The translations under genes and the position numbers were made by a program. Below are positions 28,484 to 38,311 of a stretch of DNA of 64,000 nucleotides, piece by piece. Numbering within the stretch: the stretch's first letter is position 1; every line of letters begins with the position of its first letter. Source of the DNA: Pseudochelatococcus lubricantis (GTDB lineage Bacteria > Pseudomonadota > Alphaproteobacteria > Rhizobiales > Beijerinckiaceae); the NCBI RefSeq assembly GCF_042432495.1, contig NZ_JBHLXC010000006.1, positions 434,001-498,000 of the forward strand, read 5' to 3'. Under the pieces are notes generated by a model. That model did no database searches, was not told where the DNA came from, and worked only from the letters and a program-made list of their open reading frames with translations.

Positions 28484-29385
28484 GATGCAGCCCTCGTGCG
28501 CACCCTGTGGCGCAGCTTCGGCAGCACCAGCGCCACCAGCACCAGCAGCGCCGTCGCGAGGTTGAGGTCGGACGCCTGCAGGCCGAGGAAATCGATGGAA
28601 AGCGCCGTCTGCACCGCGAGCCTGTAGATGACCGCCCCGACCACGCAGCCGACCAGCGCCCAGAAGATGCGCCGGCGCGGAATGAAGGTCTCGCCCACGA
28701 TAACCGCCGCCAGCCCCACGACAATGGTGCCCACGCCGGAGGTGACGTCCGCGAAGCCGTTCGTCTGCGCAAAAAGCGCCCCAGCAAGGCCGACGAGCCC
28801 GTTGGAGAGCATGACGCCGACGATGATCTGCACGCCGGTGCGCACGCCCTGCGCACGGGCCATGCGCGGATTGGCGCCGGTGGCGCGCATCGCAAGTCCG
28901 GCCTCCGAACGCAGGAATGCCGCCACCAGCGCCACGGCGGCGAGCACGACGACGGCGAGAAACAGCGGGCGCACGTATTCATCCGCAACCAGCCCGCCGA
29001 ACGTGCCGCCACTGAGCCACGGCGTCAGCACCGTCGCCTCGGTCAGCAGCGCGATGTTCGGGCGGCCCATGATGCGCAGGTTGACGGAAAAGAGCGCGAT
29101 CATGGTGAGAATCGACGCCAGCAGATGCAGCACGCCGAAGCGCACCGTCACGAAGGCGGTGACGAACCCGGCAAGCGCCCCGGCGACAACGCCCGCCCCC
29201 GTCGCCACCCATGGATCGGCCCCCGCAACGAGCAGTACGGCGGTGACGGCCGCGCCCAGCGGAAACGAGCCGTCGACGGTGAGATCGGGAAAATCAAGCA
29301 CCCGGAACGACAGATAAACGCCCAAACCGACGAGCGCATAGATCAATCCGAGTTCGATGGCGCCCAACAGGGCGATGCTGCTCAT
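28480..29385 (-). CDS. ABC transporter permease (TrpY-like)
   Basis: A 301-residue permease with about eight membrane helices, of the branched-chain amino acid permease superfamily. FPDLTVDGSFPLGAAV near the N-terminus is characteristic of the subgroup that works with PF04392 binding proteins. It lies 115 bases after the binding protein gene, with a hairpin between them, and overlaps the ATPase gene by 4 bases. Confidence 0.9.
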   Translation of the reverse strand: MSSIALLGAIELGLIYALVGLGVYLSFRVLDFPDLTVDGSFPLGAAVTAVLLVAGADPWVATGAGVVAGALAGFVTAFVTVRFGVLHLLASILTMIALFSVNLRIMGRPNIALLTEATVLTPWLSGGTFGGLVADEYVRPLFLAVVVLAAVALVAAFLRSEAGLAMRATGANPRMARAQGVRTGVQIIVGVMLSNGLVGLAGALFAQTNGFADVTSGVGTIVVGLAAVIVGETFIPRRRIFWALVGCVVGAVIYRLAVQTALSIDFLGLQASDLNLATALLVLVALVLPKLRHRVRTRAAS

Positions 29386-29416
29386 GATTCTGCGAACACC
29401 TGCTCAATAAAGGATA

Positions 29417-29438
29417 TCGGCGTGCGAAAGCACGCCGA
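29417..29438. terminator. Hairpin between binding protein and permease genes
   Basis: TCGGCGTGC (29417-29425) and GCACGCCGA (29430-29438) form 9 perfect pairs around GAAA. On the minus strand it follows the binding protein gene and precedes the permease. Such hairpins commonly protect the binding protein message and lower expression of the genes behind it. Confidence 0.65.
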
Positions 29439-29500
29439 CGCCCTGTTTGTCAATTTTTTCCTCAAGCGCCGGCACCCCTCTGGAGCACCGCCAGCCCCCT

Positions 29501-30469
29501 TCAGTCGATCACCTTCACCGCACGTTTCACGGCCGCCTCAGACAGGGTGACACCGATCTTCCCGGCCACGCCCTTGTTGAGATAGAGGTCCGTGCCCTGC
29601 GCAAATTGAACGGGCAGGTCGCTCGGCTTCTCGCCCTTCAGGATGCGCGCCACGAGTTCGCCGGTGCGCTCACCCACCTGGCGATAGTTGAAGCCCACAG
29701 AAGCGAACGCGCCGCGCGCCACGCTGTCGGTATCCGCCGCGTAGAGCGGGATCTTCGCCGCAATCAGGGCGCCCGTCACCGCCTCCAGCGCCGAGACGAC
29801 GGTGTTATCGGTGGGGACGAAGGCAACATCCGCCTTGCCGACGAGCGAGCGCGCCGCGCCCTGCACTTCCGCCGTCTTGGTGGCAGGCGCCTCGACCACC
29901 GAAAGACCGATCTTCGCCGCCGCTTCCTTCAGTTCCTTGACCGCGGTGACGGAATTGGGCTCCCCGGGATTGAACAGCACGCCCACGGTCTTCGCGTCCG
30001 GCGTCAGTTCCCGAATCAGCGCCACCTGGTCCTCGGTGGGTGCGCGGTCCGACACGCCGGTGACGTTGCCGCCAGGTTTATCGGCGGAGGCCACGAGCTG
30101 CGCGCCGACCGGATCGGTCACGGCACTGAACACCACCGGAATGGACTTCGTCGCCGCAGCCAGCGCCTGTGCCGAGGGCGTGGAGATGCCGATGATCACG
30201 GCCGGCTTCTCGCCGACGAACTTGCGGGCGATCTGCACCGCCGTCGCCGGTTGGCCTTGCGCGCTCTCGAAAACGACCTTGATCTCCTTGCCGTCGTTGA
30301 AGCCGGCTCTGGCCAGCGCCGCGACCGCACCCTCATGCACGGCGTTGAGGGCCGGGTGATCGACGATGGAGGTGATCGCCACCGTCTGCGTCTGCGCGGC
30401 TGCGCTGTCCGCACCCCAGACACCACCGGCCAGCAGCAGCGCGAACGCCGCGCCAACAGTCCTTATCAT
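29501..30469 (-). CDS. ABC substrate-binding protein (TrpX/PF04392-like)
   Basis: A 322-residue periplasmic binding protein. A signal peptide is evident (MIRTVGAAFALLLAGG, cleavage near AAAQ). VAITSIVDHPALNAVHEG and FNPGEPNSVTAVKEL are typical of the PF04392 family, whose characterised members bind tryptophan or related compounds. A G-rich ribosome site precedes the ATG. It is the first gene of its ABC operon. Confidence 0.9.
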   Translation of the reverse strand: MIRTVGAAFALLLAGGVWGADSAAAQTQTVAITSIVDHPALNAVHEGAVAALARAGFNDGKEIKVVFESAQGQPATAVQIARKFVGEKPAVIIGISTPSAQALAAATKSIPVVFSAVTDPVGAQLVASADKPGGNVTGVSDRAPTEDQVALIRELTPDAKTVGVLFNPGEPNSVTAVKELKEAAAKIGLSVVEAPATKTAEVQGAARSLVGKADVAFVPTDNTVVSALEAVTGALIAAKIPLYAADTDSVARGAFASVGFNYRQVGERTGELVARILKGEKPSDLPVQFAQGTDLYLNKGVAGKIGVTLSEAAVKRAVKVID

Positions 30470-30546
30470 GTCAAACCCCCATCCCTTGTTGCATGCCCCG
30501 TCCGCGGACAGCCGTCTTTGTCAGTCTAGAACATCCGGCGGGAAAT

Positions 30547-31887
30547 TCACGCCTTTCCGGACGGCGAAGGAACGCCACCGCCCAGCCGCACGCTCGGCGC
30601 GCGTGTGCCGATGATGCCGCCCGGACGCCAGACCATCAGCGCCACCATCGCCGCGCCGAACATCAGCATGCGAAATTGCGCCAGGTCGCGCGAGAACTCC
30701 GGAATAGCGATGACCGCGATGGCGGCGATGACGACGCCCGTCTGGCTGCCGAGCCCACCCAGCACGACGATCATCAACACCAGCGCCGATTCCCAGAATG
30801 TGAAGCTCTCCGGGCTGACGAGGCCCTGACGCGCCGCGAAGAACGTGCCGGCGAAGCCGCCGAACATCGCGCCGATAGCGAAGGCCGACAGCTTGACGCG
30901 GGTAACGTTGAGCCCGAGCGAGCGGCAGGCGATCTCGTCCTCGCGCAGCGCTTCCCACGCACGGCCTATGGGCAGCCGCCGCAGCCGCATGGACACGAAC
31001 GCCGTGATCAGCACCAGCACGAAGATCACGTAATAAAGGAAGATGACACGGTGGATCGGCGCGTAGGCGATGCCGAACAGCTCATGAAAGGGCGTCACGC
31101 CATCCTGCGCGCGGTTGGCAAAGGGATGGCCGAAAAACGTAAGACGCGGAATGCCGCCGACGCCGTTGGGGCCGCCGGTCAGCACATCGAAGTTGATCAG
31201 CACAACACGGATGATCTCGCCGAAGCCGAGCGTGACGATGGCGAGATAGTCGCCGCGCAGGCGCAGCACCGGAAAGCCGAGCAGGATGCCGAAAAAGGCA
31301 GCCATGATCCCCGCGACCGGCAGGCAAAGCCAGAACGACATCCCGTAGATGGTCGACAGCAGTGCGAAGGAATAAGCCCCCACCGCATAGAATGCGACAT
31401 AACCGAGGTCGAGCAGCCCCGCTAGACCGACGACAATGTTGAGCCCGAGCCCCAGCATGACGTAGATCAGCACCGTCGTCGCCGTGTCGACGATGTAGCG
31501 GTCCGCGATCGGCAGGAACGGCAGCGCCAGTGCCACGAGGCCGAGCGCGAGCCCCAGATGCGCCGAGGTCACGCCGCTCGGCAGCGCCGTCCGCCGCACC
31601 GGCGTGCCAGCGACGCTCTTCTGCCGCCCCAGTGCACTGGCGACATAAGGCCGCGACAGGGCGACCGCGAAACGGCCGAAGAACGTGACAAGCGCGGCGA
31701 TCGCGACCCAGTCAAAGCGATAGTCGATGGCGACGCCACCGCCCGTCTGGTTTTCCAGCTCGAACCCCACCAGCGGCAGCGCGAGGCCGACCATGATGAT
31801 GCCGGCGACGAGCGCCTCGCGCAGCGCTGCAACGAACAGCGACCGGGCTTCCGGATCGTGGGTGTCACGGGCGGCGGCGAGGCTCAT
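30547..31887 (-). CDS. livM: Branched-chain amino acid ABC permease LivM
   Basis: A 446-residue permease, longer than many LivM because of an N-terminal region of about 110 residues with extra membrane segments. The core shows VGLAGLLDLGYVAFYAVGAY and LRLRGDYLAIVTLGFGEI, classical for LivM. It imports leucine, isoleucine, valine or related amides with LivH. It lies 100 bases downstream of the binding protein gene, behind a strong hairpin. No livG or livF follows it. Confidence 0.92.
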   Translation of the reverse strand: MSLAAARDTHDPEARSLFVAALREALVAGIIMVGLALPLVGFELENQTGGGVAIDYRFDWVAIAALVTFFGRFAVALSRPYVASALGRQKSVAGTPVRRTALPSGVTSAHLGLALGLVALALPFLPIADRYIVDTATTVLIYVMLGLGLNIVVGLAGLLDLGYVAFYAVGAYSFALLSTIYGMSFWLCLPVAGIMAAFFGILLGFPVLRLRGDYLAIVTLGFGEIIRVVLINFDVLTGGPNGVGGIPRLTFFGHPFANRAQDGVTPFHELFGIAYAPIHRVIFLYYVIFVLVLITAFVSMRLRRLPIGRAWEALREDEIACRSLGLNVTRVKLSAFAIGAMFGGFAGTFFAARQGLVSPESFTFWESALVLMIVVLGGLGSQTGVVIAAIAVIAIPEFSRDLAQFRMLMFGAAMVALMVWRPGGIIGTRAPSVRLGGGVPSPSGKA

Positions 31888-31943
31888 GTAACGATCTTCC
31901 GGCAGTTGTTCTTGTTATGAAACACATCTGTCATTCTGTAACC

Positions 31944-31974
31944 ACCCGCTCCCGCCTGACAGGCGGGAGCGGGT
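31944..31974. terminator. Strong hairpin between livJ and livM
   Basis: ACCCGCTCCCGCC (31944-31956) and GGCGGGAGCGGGT (31962-31974) form 13 perfect pairs around 5 bases. It sits immediately after the binding protein gene on the minus strand and has no T-run, so partial termination or message protection is likely. Confidence 0.75.
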
Positions 31975-31987
31975 TGCATCATAGGGG

Positions 31988-33100
31988 TCAGAGCTTCGTC
32001 GGCGCGTATTTGCCGTCCCTCCACTCGAACACGACATATTCGGGATCGACCAGATCGCCCTTGGCATCGAAGCGGAAGGTGCCGACGATGGTGTCGAAGC
32101 TCTCGGACTTCAGCTTCTCGGCAACCTTCTCCGGGTCCTTGCCTGCGTCGGCGATGGCCTTGGCCAGCGTCTGCGCGGCGGCATAGTAGTAGAAGGCGAA
32201 ATTGTCCGGCTCGCCGCCCTTCTTCAACTCGGCGTAGGCTTCCTGCGCGCTCGGCTTGTCCTTGGCGTCAGCGGAGAAGGTGAACAGCGTGCCCGCGCCG
32301 CCCTCGCCCGCGACGGACCAGAATTCGTTGGCAGCGATGCCGTCCGCGCCGATGAAGCGCGTGTCGAGGCCGGCCTGGCGGGCCTGACGGACGATCAGGC
32401 CGAGTTCGGTATGGTAGCCGCCGAAGTAGACGACATCGACCTTCTCGTCCTTCAGGCGGCTGACCAGCGCCGAATAGTCGCGCTCGCCGGCGTTGATCGT
32501 GCCGACATAGACCGGCTTGATGCCAGCGGCCGCGAGCACCTTGCCGGCCTCGCGCGCCAGGCCCTGGCCGTAAACCTGCTTGTCGTCGACGATGGCGATG
32601 CGCTTGTCCTTGAACTTCTCGGCGATGAACTTGCCACCCACGGAGCCCTGCTGGTCGTCGCGGCCGTTGGCGCGAAAGACGAGCGGATGACCGCGCTCGG
32701 TGAGATCGGGCGCGGTGGCGGAGGCGGTGAGCATCAGCACGCCTTCGTCGTTATAGACGTCCGAAGCGGCGATGGACGCGCCCGAGCACAGGTGGCCCAG
32801 CACGAACTTGATGCCGCGCGACACCACCTGGTTGGCGGCGGAGACCGCGTTCTTGGGGTCGCACTGGTCGTCGGCGATCTGCAGGTCGATCTTCTCGCCG
32901 TTGATGCCGCCCTTGGCGTTGATGGCCGCGACAGCGGTTTCCGCGCCGAGCTTCGCCTGCGCGCCGAGCGCCGCGATCTGCCCGCCGGTGGCGGGAATGC
33001 CGAGCGCAATGGTCACATCGGCCCGCGCGGCGGTCGCCCCCGCGAGAAGCGCCAGCATGCAGACGCCGGCCAGAGCCTTTTTCGCTGACATTTTCATCAT
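31988..33100 (-). CDS. livJ: Branched-chain amino acid binding protein
   Basis: A periplasmic Leu/Ile/Val-type binding protein of about 370 residues. The signal peptide is visible (KKALAGVCMLALLAG, cleavage near ARA-DVT), followed by IALGIPATGGQIAALGAQ and the family stretch DDQCDPKNAVSAANQVV. ATG 33100 and the next ATG 33097 both fit GGGAG upstream. It lies between livH and livM in one minus-strand unit. The ligand could be another small amino acid or amide. Confidence 0.92.
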   Translation of the reverse strand: MMKMSAKKALAGVCMLALLAGATAARADVTIALGIPATGGQIAALGAQAKLGAETAVAAINAKGGINGEKIDLQIADDQCDPKNAVSAANQVVSRGIKFVLGHLCSGASIAASDVYNDEGVLMLTASATAPDLTERGHPLVFRANGRDDQQGSVGGKFIAEKFKDKRIAIVDDKQVYGQGLAREAGKVLAAAGIKPVYVGTINAGERDYSALVSRLKDEKVDVVYFGGYHTELGLIVRQARQAGLDTRFIGADGIAANEFWSVAGEGGAGTLFTFSADAKDKPSAQEAYAELKKGGEPDNFAFYYYAAAQTLAKAIADAGKDPEKVAEKLKSESFDTIVGTFRFDAKGDLVDPEYVVFEWRDGKYAPTKL

Positions 33101-33163
33101 GATTCTCCCGATTCGTGTCTGGACCACGCTAGATTCTGGTTGATGCGAAGGTCGAACCTGCAT

Positions 33164-34078
<915 letters not shown>

Positions 34079-34552
34079 GACAGCCCCACCCGCTGAATGG
34101 CGCCGCCGCGGATCGTTCCGCCCGCCGCCATACATTCCGATTATCGCGCGCACCGGTGGTCCGGCGTCGTGCCTTTTATGCATTCCCCGCACGGATACGA
34201 CGACGCCGTCGCCCCAGCAAGACTCGTCGACGTCATAAATGACAGAAATACACTGCCGCGTCCACGTCACGCCACCGCTTTTCCCCGACAACGGTGTGAA
34301 ACAAGATTGCCGCAGTGCAACTTCGCCTTGCGACGAATGCGCCCGAAGGCGAATTCCTCTTGCGGCGAACGGGCGCGTGGGGCACAGATGACTTGCGGCG
34401 CTGTCGGCGCGTCGCGGGGTGCCGGCCTGCCCGGAACCTGTCCCGCCGTCCTTGATTTGCGACGAAGGCCTGTCGTCCGGCCCCCCTGTGACATGATGTC
34501 GAGGCTTGATGTCCAGACTTGCCGCCGCCCGGAATCAGATGCCAGAGAGCCA
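34079..34552. other. Intergenic region, livH / UPF0104 gene
   Basis: A 474-base gap between divergent genes. Open frames cross it, but their translations show no domain. I see no clear repeat, hairpin or consensus promoter. Confidence 0.4.
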
Positions 34553-35527
34553 ATGAAGAAGAAGCTTGAGTATGTTTGGCCGGTCATCGGCCTTATCGCG
34601 GTCGTCTTTTCATTCTGGCTTCTGTTCAAGGAACTGAAAGACATCTCGGCCAGCGAGGTGTGGGACAGCGTGGCCAACATCAGCGCGCACCGCTGGATGC
34701 TGTGCGTGCTCGCGACCCTTGTCGCCTACGGCGCGCTCGCCTGGTACGACCGGATCGCGCTGCTGCACCTGGGCCGCAAGATTTCGTGGGTCGTGGTGTC
34801 GCTGGTCTCGTTCACCACCTATGCGCTGTCCCACAACATCGGCGCCTCCGTGCTCTCGGGCGCGATGGTGCGCTTCCGCGCTTACGGCAGCATGGGGCTG
34901 AGCCTCGCCGAGGTCGGCGTGCTCGTCGCGCTGTGCTCGTTCACCTTCGCGCTCGGTACCGTGCTGCTCGGCGGGCTCGTGCTGGTGGGCGAGCCGGAAA
35001 TCGTGTTGCGCTTCATCGATGCGCCGGTGTGGCTGGCGCGCCTCGTGGGCTTCGGTATGCTCGCCCTCGTCGCGCTTTACGTGCTCGGCTCGTGGCGCGA
35101 GTTCAAGCCGCTGAAGATCGGCAAGTTCGCCGTCTATTATCCGCGCCTGCGCATCACCGTGCGCCAGCTCATGGCCGCGCCGCTGGAGCTGATCGGCGCT
35201 GCGGCCATCATTCACTTTGCGCTGCCGGATGCCGGAAACCCCGGCTATTTCGTGGTGCTCGGCGTGTTTCTCGCTTCCTTCTCGCTGGCGCTGATCTCGC
35301 ACGCGCCGGGCGGGCTCGGCGTGCTGGAGTTCGTGTTCCTGAACGCGATGGCCAACGAGCAGCTCTCGCAGTCGGACATTCTCGCCGCACTGCTGGTCTT
35401 CCGGCTGCTTTATCTCATCCTGCCGCTTGCGTTCGCGATCATCGTCGTGATCCTTTTCGAGCGATCGCGCCTGTCGCGGACGCTGCACGGCGACGCGGAC
35501 GCGGACAAGGTCGACAGGGCCGCCTGA
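34553..35527 (+). CDS. UPF0104 / LPG synthase-like membrane protein
   Basis: A 324-residue integral membrane protein with about eight helices, of the family of the flippase-like N-terminal region of lysylphosphatidylglycerol synthases (MprF). The catalytic C-terminal domain of MprF is absent. SHNIGASVLSGAMVRFRAYG and SHAPGGLGVLEFVF match the family pattern. A lipid transfer role is inferred. It is followed by a DUF983 gene 33 bases away. Confidence 0.85.
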   Translation: MKKKLEYVWPVIGLIAVVFSFWLLFKELKDISASEVWDSVANISAHRWMLCVLATLVAYGALAWYDRIALLHLGRKISWVVVSLVSFTTYALSHNIGASVLSGAMVRFRAYGSMGLSLAEVGVLVALCSFTFALGTVLLGGLVLVGEPEIVLRFIDAPVWLARLVGFGMLALVALYVLGSWREFKPLKIGKFAVYYPRLRITVRQLMAAPLELIGAAAIIHFALPDAGNPGYFVVLGVFLASFSLALISHAPGGLGVLEFVFLNAMANEQLSQSDILAALLVFRLLYLILPLAFAIIVVILFERSRLSRTLHGDADADKVDRAA

Positions 35528-35560
35528 CGTTTGCGGGAGTTTTCTTCAGGAGCTTTCTCG

Positions 35561-36016
35561 ATGACGACCCAATACGACATCCCCGAATCGGCTGAGAGCG
35601 CCTTCCGGCTGGGTTTGCGCGGCCGTTGCCCACGCTGCGGCGAGGGCCATCTCTTCAAGGGCTACCTGAGCCTCGCCCCGCGCTGCGAGGTCTGCGGGCT
35701 GGACTATTCCTTCGCCGATCCCGCTGACGGTCCGGCGTTCTTCGCGATGTGGATCGGCAGCATTCCGGCGCTCGCCTTCGGCATCTGGCTGGAGATGACG
35801 TTCGGCGCCCCGCTGTGGGTGCACTTCTTCACCACCTTCCCGCTCATCCTGATCGGCTGCCTTGCGGTGCTGCGCCCGGCCAAGGGCTGGCTTGTCTGCT
35901 CGCAGTACAGGCACAAGGCAGAAGAGGCGCGCTTCGAAGCCGCACGCAAGGAAACGACCTCTCCCTCCACGGACGGCACCGGCAATCCGGGAACACACTC
36001 CGACGCCGGACAATGA
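35561..36016 (+). CDS. DUF983 family protein
   Basis: A 151-residue protein with an N-terminal zinc-ribbon-like part (CPRCGEGHLF and CEVCGLDYSF), then FADPADGPAFFAMWIG and two membrane helices (about 53-75 and 83-105). DUF983 proteins are common in alphaproteobacteria and of unknown role. AGGAG precedes the ATG at 35561; the earlier in-frame codon at 35531 is less likely. Confidence 0.88.
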   Translation: MTTQYDIPESAESAFRLGLRGRCPRCGEGHLFKGYLSLAPRCEVCGLDYSFADPADGPAFFAMWIGSIPALAFGIWLEMTFGAPLWVHFFTTFPLILIGCLAVLRPAKGWLVCSQYRHKAEEARFEAARKETTSPSTDGTGNPGTHSDAGQ

Positions 36017-36049
36017 GCGCCCACGCGCTCGTTGCAGAATGTCGTTGCA

Positions 36050-36230
36050 CTGTATACTTCTGACAGTAAAAAATTTTTACCTAAATAAGAAATACTTATT
36101 TTGTAAATAAGTAATAATTACTATATTTAATAGATGTTAAATAAATTCATAATTTGCTATTTGAAGTAATTATTGTGATTTTGTTTTATTTTTACTTTAT
36201 GTGATTCTTTATGGTTGTTTGACATTGACA
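36050..36230. other. AT-rich island before the CesT-like gene
   Basis: About 180 bases of strongly AT-rich DNA in an otherwise GC-rich window. It contains short inverted repeats (AAATAAG with CTTATTT near 36083-36102). It holds no gene and leads into a good promoter. Such islands often mark acquired DNA or silencer-bound promoters. Confidence 0.7.
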
Positions 36231-36246
36231 TTCCATCCCCTACAAT
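36219..36246 (+). promoter_or_regulatory. Sigma-70 type promoter of the CesT-like gene
   Basis: TTGACA at 36219-36224 is followed after 16 bases by TACAAT at 36241-36246. A second TTGACA lies directly behind the first (36225-36230). This is the closest match to the consensus promoter that I found in the window; the gene starts 60 bases later. Confidence 0.7.
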
Positions 36247-36305
36247 ACGTGTCGTTTTGGATGTTTGCTTCTCTATTACCTGTTTCAGCCTTTTCAAGGG
36301 AGAAC

Positions 36306-36779
36306 ATGGGCATGTCGACCCTCGCTGACCCAACGTTTTTGTTTTCCGAATTCGGCCGCAAGCTGGGGCTTCCGGATCTGAAGCTGGACGACAATAACGC
36401 CATCCGCCTCACCTTCGACGACATCGTCATCGACGCCCAATACGATCCCGAGAAAAGACATCTCATCCTGTTGTCCGTGATCGGCAACCTGCCGGCAGCA
36501 GTCGACACGGAGCGTTATGCCAATCTGCTTGAGGTCAATCTCGCCGGGCTTCTCGTCGGCACGGGCGCAATCGGGCTCGACAGGCAGGAAAACCGGTTGA
36601 TCTATGCCGATCACCTGTCCTTCGAAGGGCTGGAGCAGGCGGCGTTCGAGGAGTTCTTCCGTCAGTCCGTCAACGTCGCGGAAGCCTGGCGGAACCTGAT
36701 CTCCTCGCGCGAGTTTACCGCCGACGCGAGGCCGGATGCGGTCTCCGCCGGGGAGCAACTCGCGTCCCTGCGTGTGTGA
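36306..36779 (+). CDS. CesT-family type III secretion chaperone-like protein
   Basis: A 157-residue acidic protein with the layout of Tir/CesT chaperones: an N-terminal helix (FLFSEFGRKLGLPDLKLDDNN), beta strands (IRLTFDDIVIDAQYDPE, LILLSVIGNLP), then NLLEVNLAGLLVGTGAIGLD, which is the family's most typical part. These chaperones hold secretion effectors in a soluble state. No effector or secretion apparatus of type III is visible nearby. ATG 36306 fits AGGGAGAAC upstream; ATG 36312 is possible. Confidence 0.78.
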   Translation: MGMSTLADPTFLFSEFGRKLGLPDLKLDDNNAIRLTFDDIVIDAQYDPEKRHLILLSVIGNLPAAVDTERYANLLEVNLAGLLVGTGAIGLDRQENRLIYADHLSFEGLEQAAFEEFFRQSVNVAEAWRNLISSREFTADARPDAVSAGEQLASLRV

Positions 36780-36925
36780 TTCGGTGGCCCGGCGAGCGGC
36801 GAGCCCGTCCTCAGGCGTCGCTATCCCGGGGCTGCGGTGGCGCGGCATAAAAGTTTCCGCCCGCGCATCCAATTTTTCGCCTTGTGATGTATTCTGCGCT
36901 GCAGGTTCAGACCGAGGAGAAAAAC

Positions 36926-37387
36926 ATGCGCCCCGTCGATCGGCTCTCTGCCCTGCACGGTCCCGCGCCTGCAGGTTCGCGTGCTGTCTCGGCGTCACCG
37001 GCAGCCGCATGGCCTCGGGTGGTACGCATCGCGTTGCTAGCGGCTTCGCTTGGCGTCGCCTCCCTCACGACAGCGGCAGCGGCAGAGATCAACACGCCAA
37101 GGGGCATCGGCCCCGCACTCATGGCCTGCTGGAAGCCACCGCACGGCACCGAAGGGCTTTCCGCCACGGCACGCTTCAGTTTCCGGCGTGACGGCTCGCT
37201 CATGGGGCCCCCGCGCATCACTTTCGCCCGGCTCGGCGAAAGCGACAAGCGGGCGCGCGCGTTTCTGAACTCCATTGCGGACGCCTTCAACGCATGCACG
37301 CCGCTGCAGTTTACCTCGTCCTTCGGCCGCGCGGTGGCTGGACGGATATTCACCATGCGCTTCGTCCCCTCCGCCGAGCGGGCGTAG
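36926..37387 (+). CDS. Exported TonB/TolA C-terminal-like protein
   Basis: A 153-residue protein with a late signal sequence (RIALLAASLGVASLTTAAAA, about residues 32-52) and a periplasmic domain with RFSFRRDGSLMGPPRITF and CTPLQFTSSFGRAVAGRIFTMRF, resembling the TonB/TolA C-terminal fold found in many small Rhizobiales proteins. Function unknown. GAGGAGA precedes ATG 36926. Confidence 0.72.
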   Translation: MRPVDRLSALHGPAPAGSRAVSASPAAAWPRVVRIALLAASLGVASLTTAAAAEINTPRGIGPALMACWKPPHGTEGLSATARFSFRRDGSLMGPPRITFARLGESDKRARAFLNSIADAFNACTPLQFTSSFGRAVAGRIFTMRFVPSAERA

Positions 37388-37465
37388 GATATCGCTGCGC
37401 TTCGCTCAATCGCCGCGCCCACGCCATCTGGCACGAAAGGCGGCGACCGCCTTGGAGAACCATCG

Positions 37466-37500
37466 CCGCGACGGGGACGGAGTTTCCGTCCCCGTCGCGG
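37466..37500. terminator. 15-bp hairpin between converging genes
   Basis: CCGCGACGGGGACGG (37466-37480) pairs perfectly with CCGTCCCCGTCGCGG (37486-37500) around a 5-base loop. It lies 78 bases after one gene and 20 bases after the converging copper chaperone gene, so it probably serves both as terminator. Confidence 0.75.
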
Positions 37501-37503
37501 CAT

Positions 37504-37533
37504 GTCAGTGCCCCTTCACGTCAGTGCCCCTTC
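37504..37533. repeat. Tandem duplication at the end of the PCu(A)C gene
   Basis: GTCAGTGCCCCTTC occurs at 37504-37517 and 37520-37533, a 16-base period. The second copy contains the last codons and stop of the copper chaperone gene, so the duplicated piece lies just after the stop on the minus strand. Confidence 0.75.
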
Positions 37534-38102
37534 GGCTTGTCCTGCATGCCCTGGTGGCCATCGGCGTCGCGCGCGCCGATGCCGCGTACCGTGAAGGTTA
37601 CGGGAACGGTCCCGGCATTCCTGAACTCAAGGCTGGCGTCGAACGTCTCGCCTTCGCGCAGCGGGCGCTTCAGGCCGATGAGCATGATGTGATAGCTGCC
37701 CGGCTTGAGCGCGACGCTCTGGCCGGCGGGGACGGCAAGGCCGTCCGTGAGCTTGCGCATGTTCATGACACCGTTGACGACCGCCATCTCGTGAATCTCA
37801 ACGCGCTCGGCAACGTCGGTCGAGCCGGAGAGGAGCGTATCGTCCTCGTTACCCGTGTTGGTGATGCCCAGATAGCCGCCACCGACGCGGGCGCCCTTGG
37901 CGGTCGCGCGCGACCACGGTTGTTCTATCGCGATGCCGGTGTGTTGCTCCGCCTGCTGCTGTGCGCCGTGCGCCGGAGCGGACGACTGGGCGAAAGCGGC
38001 AGGAGCGCCCGCCCCCGCGACGGCCAGCGCGGTCGCGAACGACGCCTGTGCCAGAACACGGGCAAGGCGGCGGGCGTGGGTGGCATGGATGAATGCAGTC
38101 AT
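37521..38102 (-). CDS. Periplasmic copper chaperone PCu(A)C
   Basis: A 193-residue exported protein with a signal sequence (about 13-36, ending AAFAQ) and a PCu(A)C domain. The copper site is visible as HEM, MNM and HIM in the stretch around EIHEMAVVNGVMNM and GSYHIMLIGL. Such proteins load copper into cytochrome oxidases including cbb3. GGAGACAGATC precedes ATG 38102. The histidine-containing segment after the signal (HGAQQQAEQH) may bind extra copper. Confidence 0.9.
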   Translation of the reverse strand: MTAFIHATHARRLARVLAQASFATALAVAGAGAPAAFAQSSAPAHGAQQQAEQHTGIAIEQPWSRATAKGARVGGGYLGITNTGNEDDTLLSGSTDVAERVEIHEMAVVNGVMNMRKLTDGLAVPAGQSVALKPGSYHIMLIGLKRPLREGETFDASLEFRNAGTVPVTFTVRGIGARDADGHQGMQDKPKGH

Positions 38103-38311
38103 GATCTGTCTCCCTGGCGCGGTCATCGATCCGCGCAATCCACGGTGCGGCGTCGAACCGGATGTCCAGAACCGGATATCCATGCGCGGCTCCAGCCCCG
38201 CAGTTCGACGGCGAACGGTCGAAGCGTAACGGCGATTCGGTTGCGTTGCTTCGGATTTGTTACGGAATCCCCGATCCATTCACATTCGATCGGACCGGGA
38301 TCTGTGATTCT

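Noticed and set aside
36306..36779. A type III secretion system locus
   Set aside because: Only the chaperone-like gene is present; neighbours are DUF983, a TonB-like exported protein and topA.
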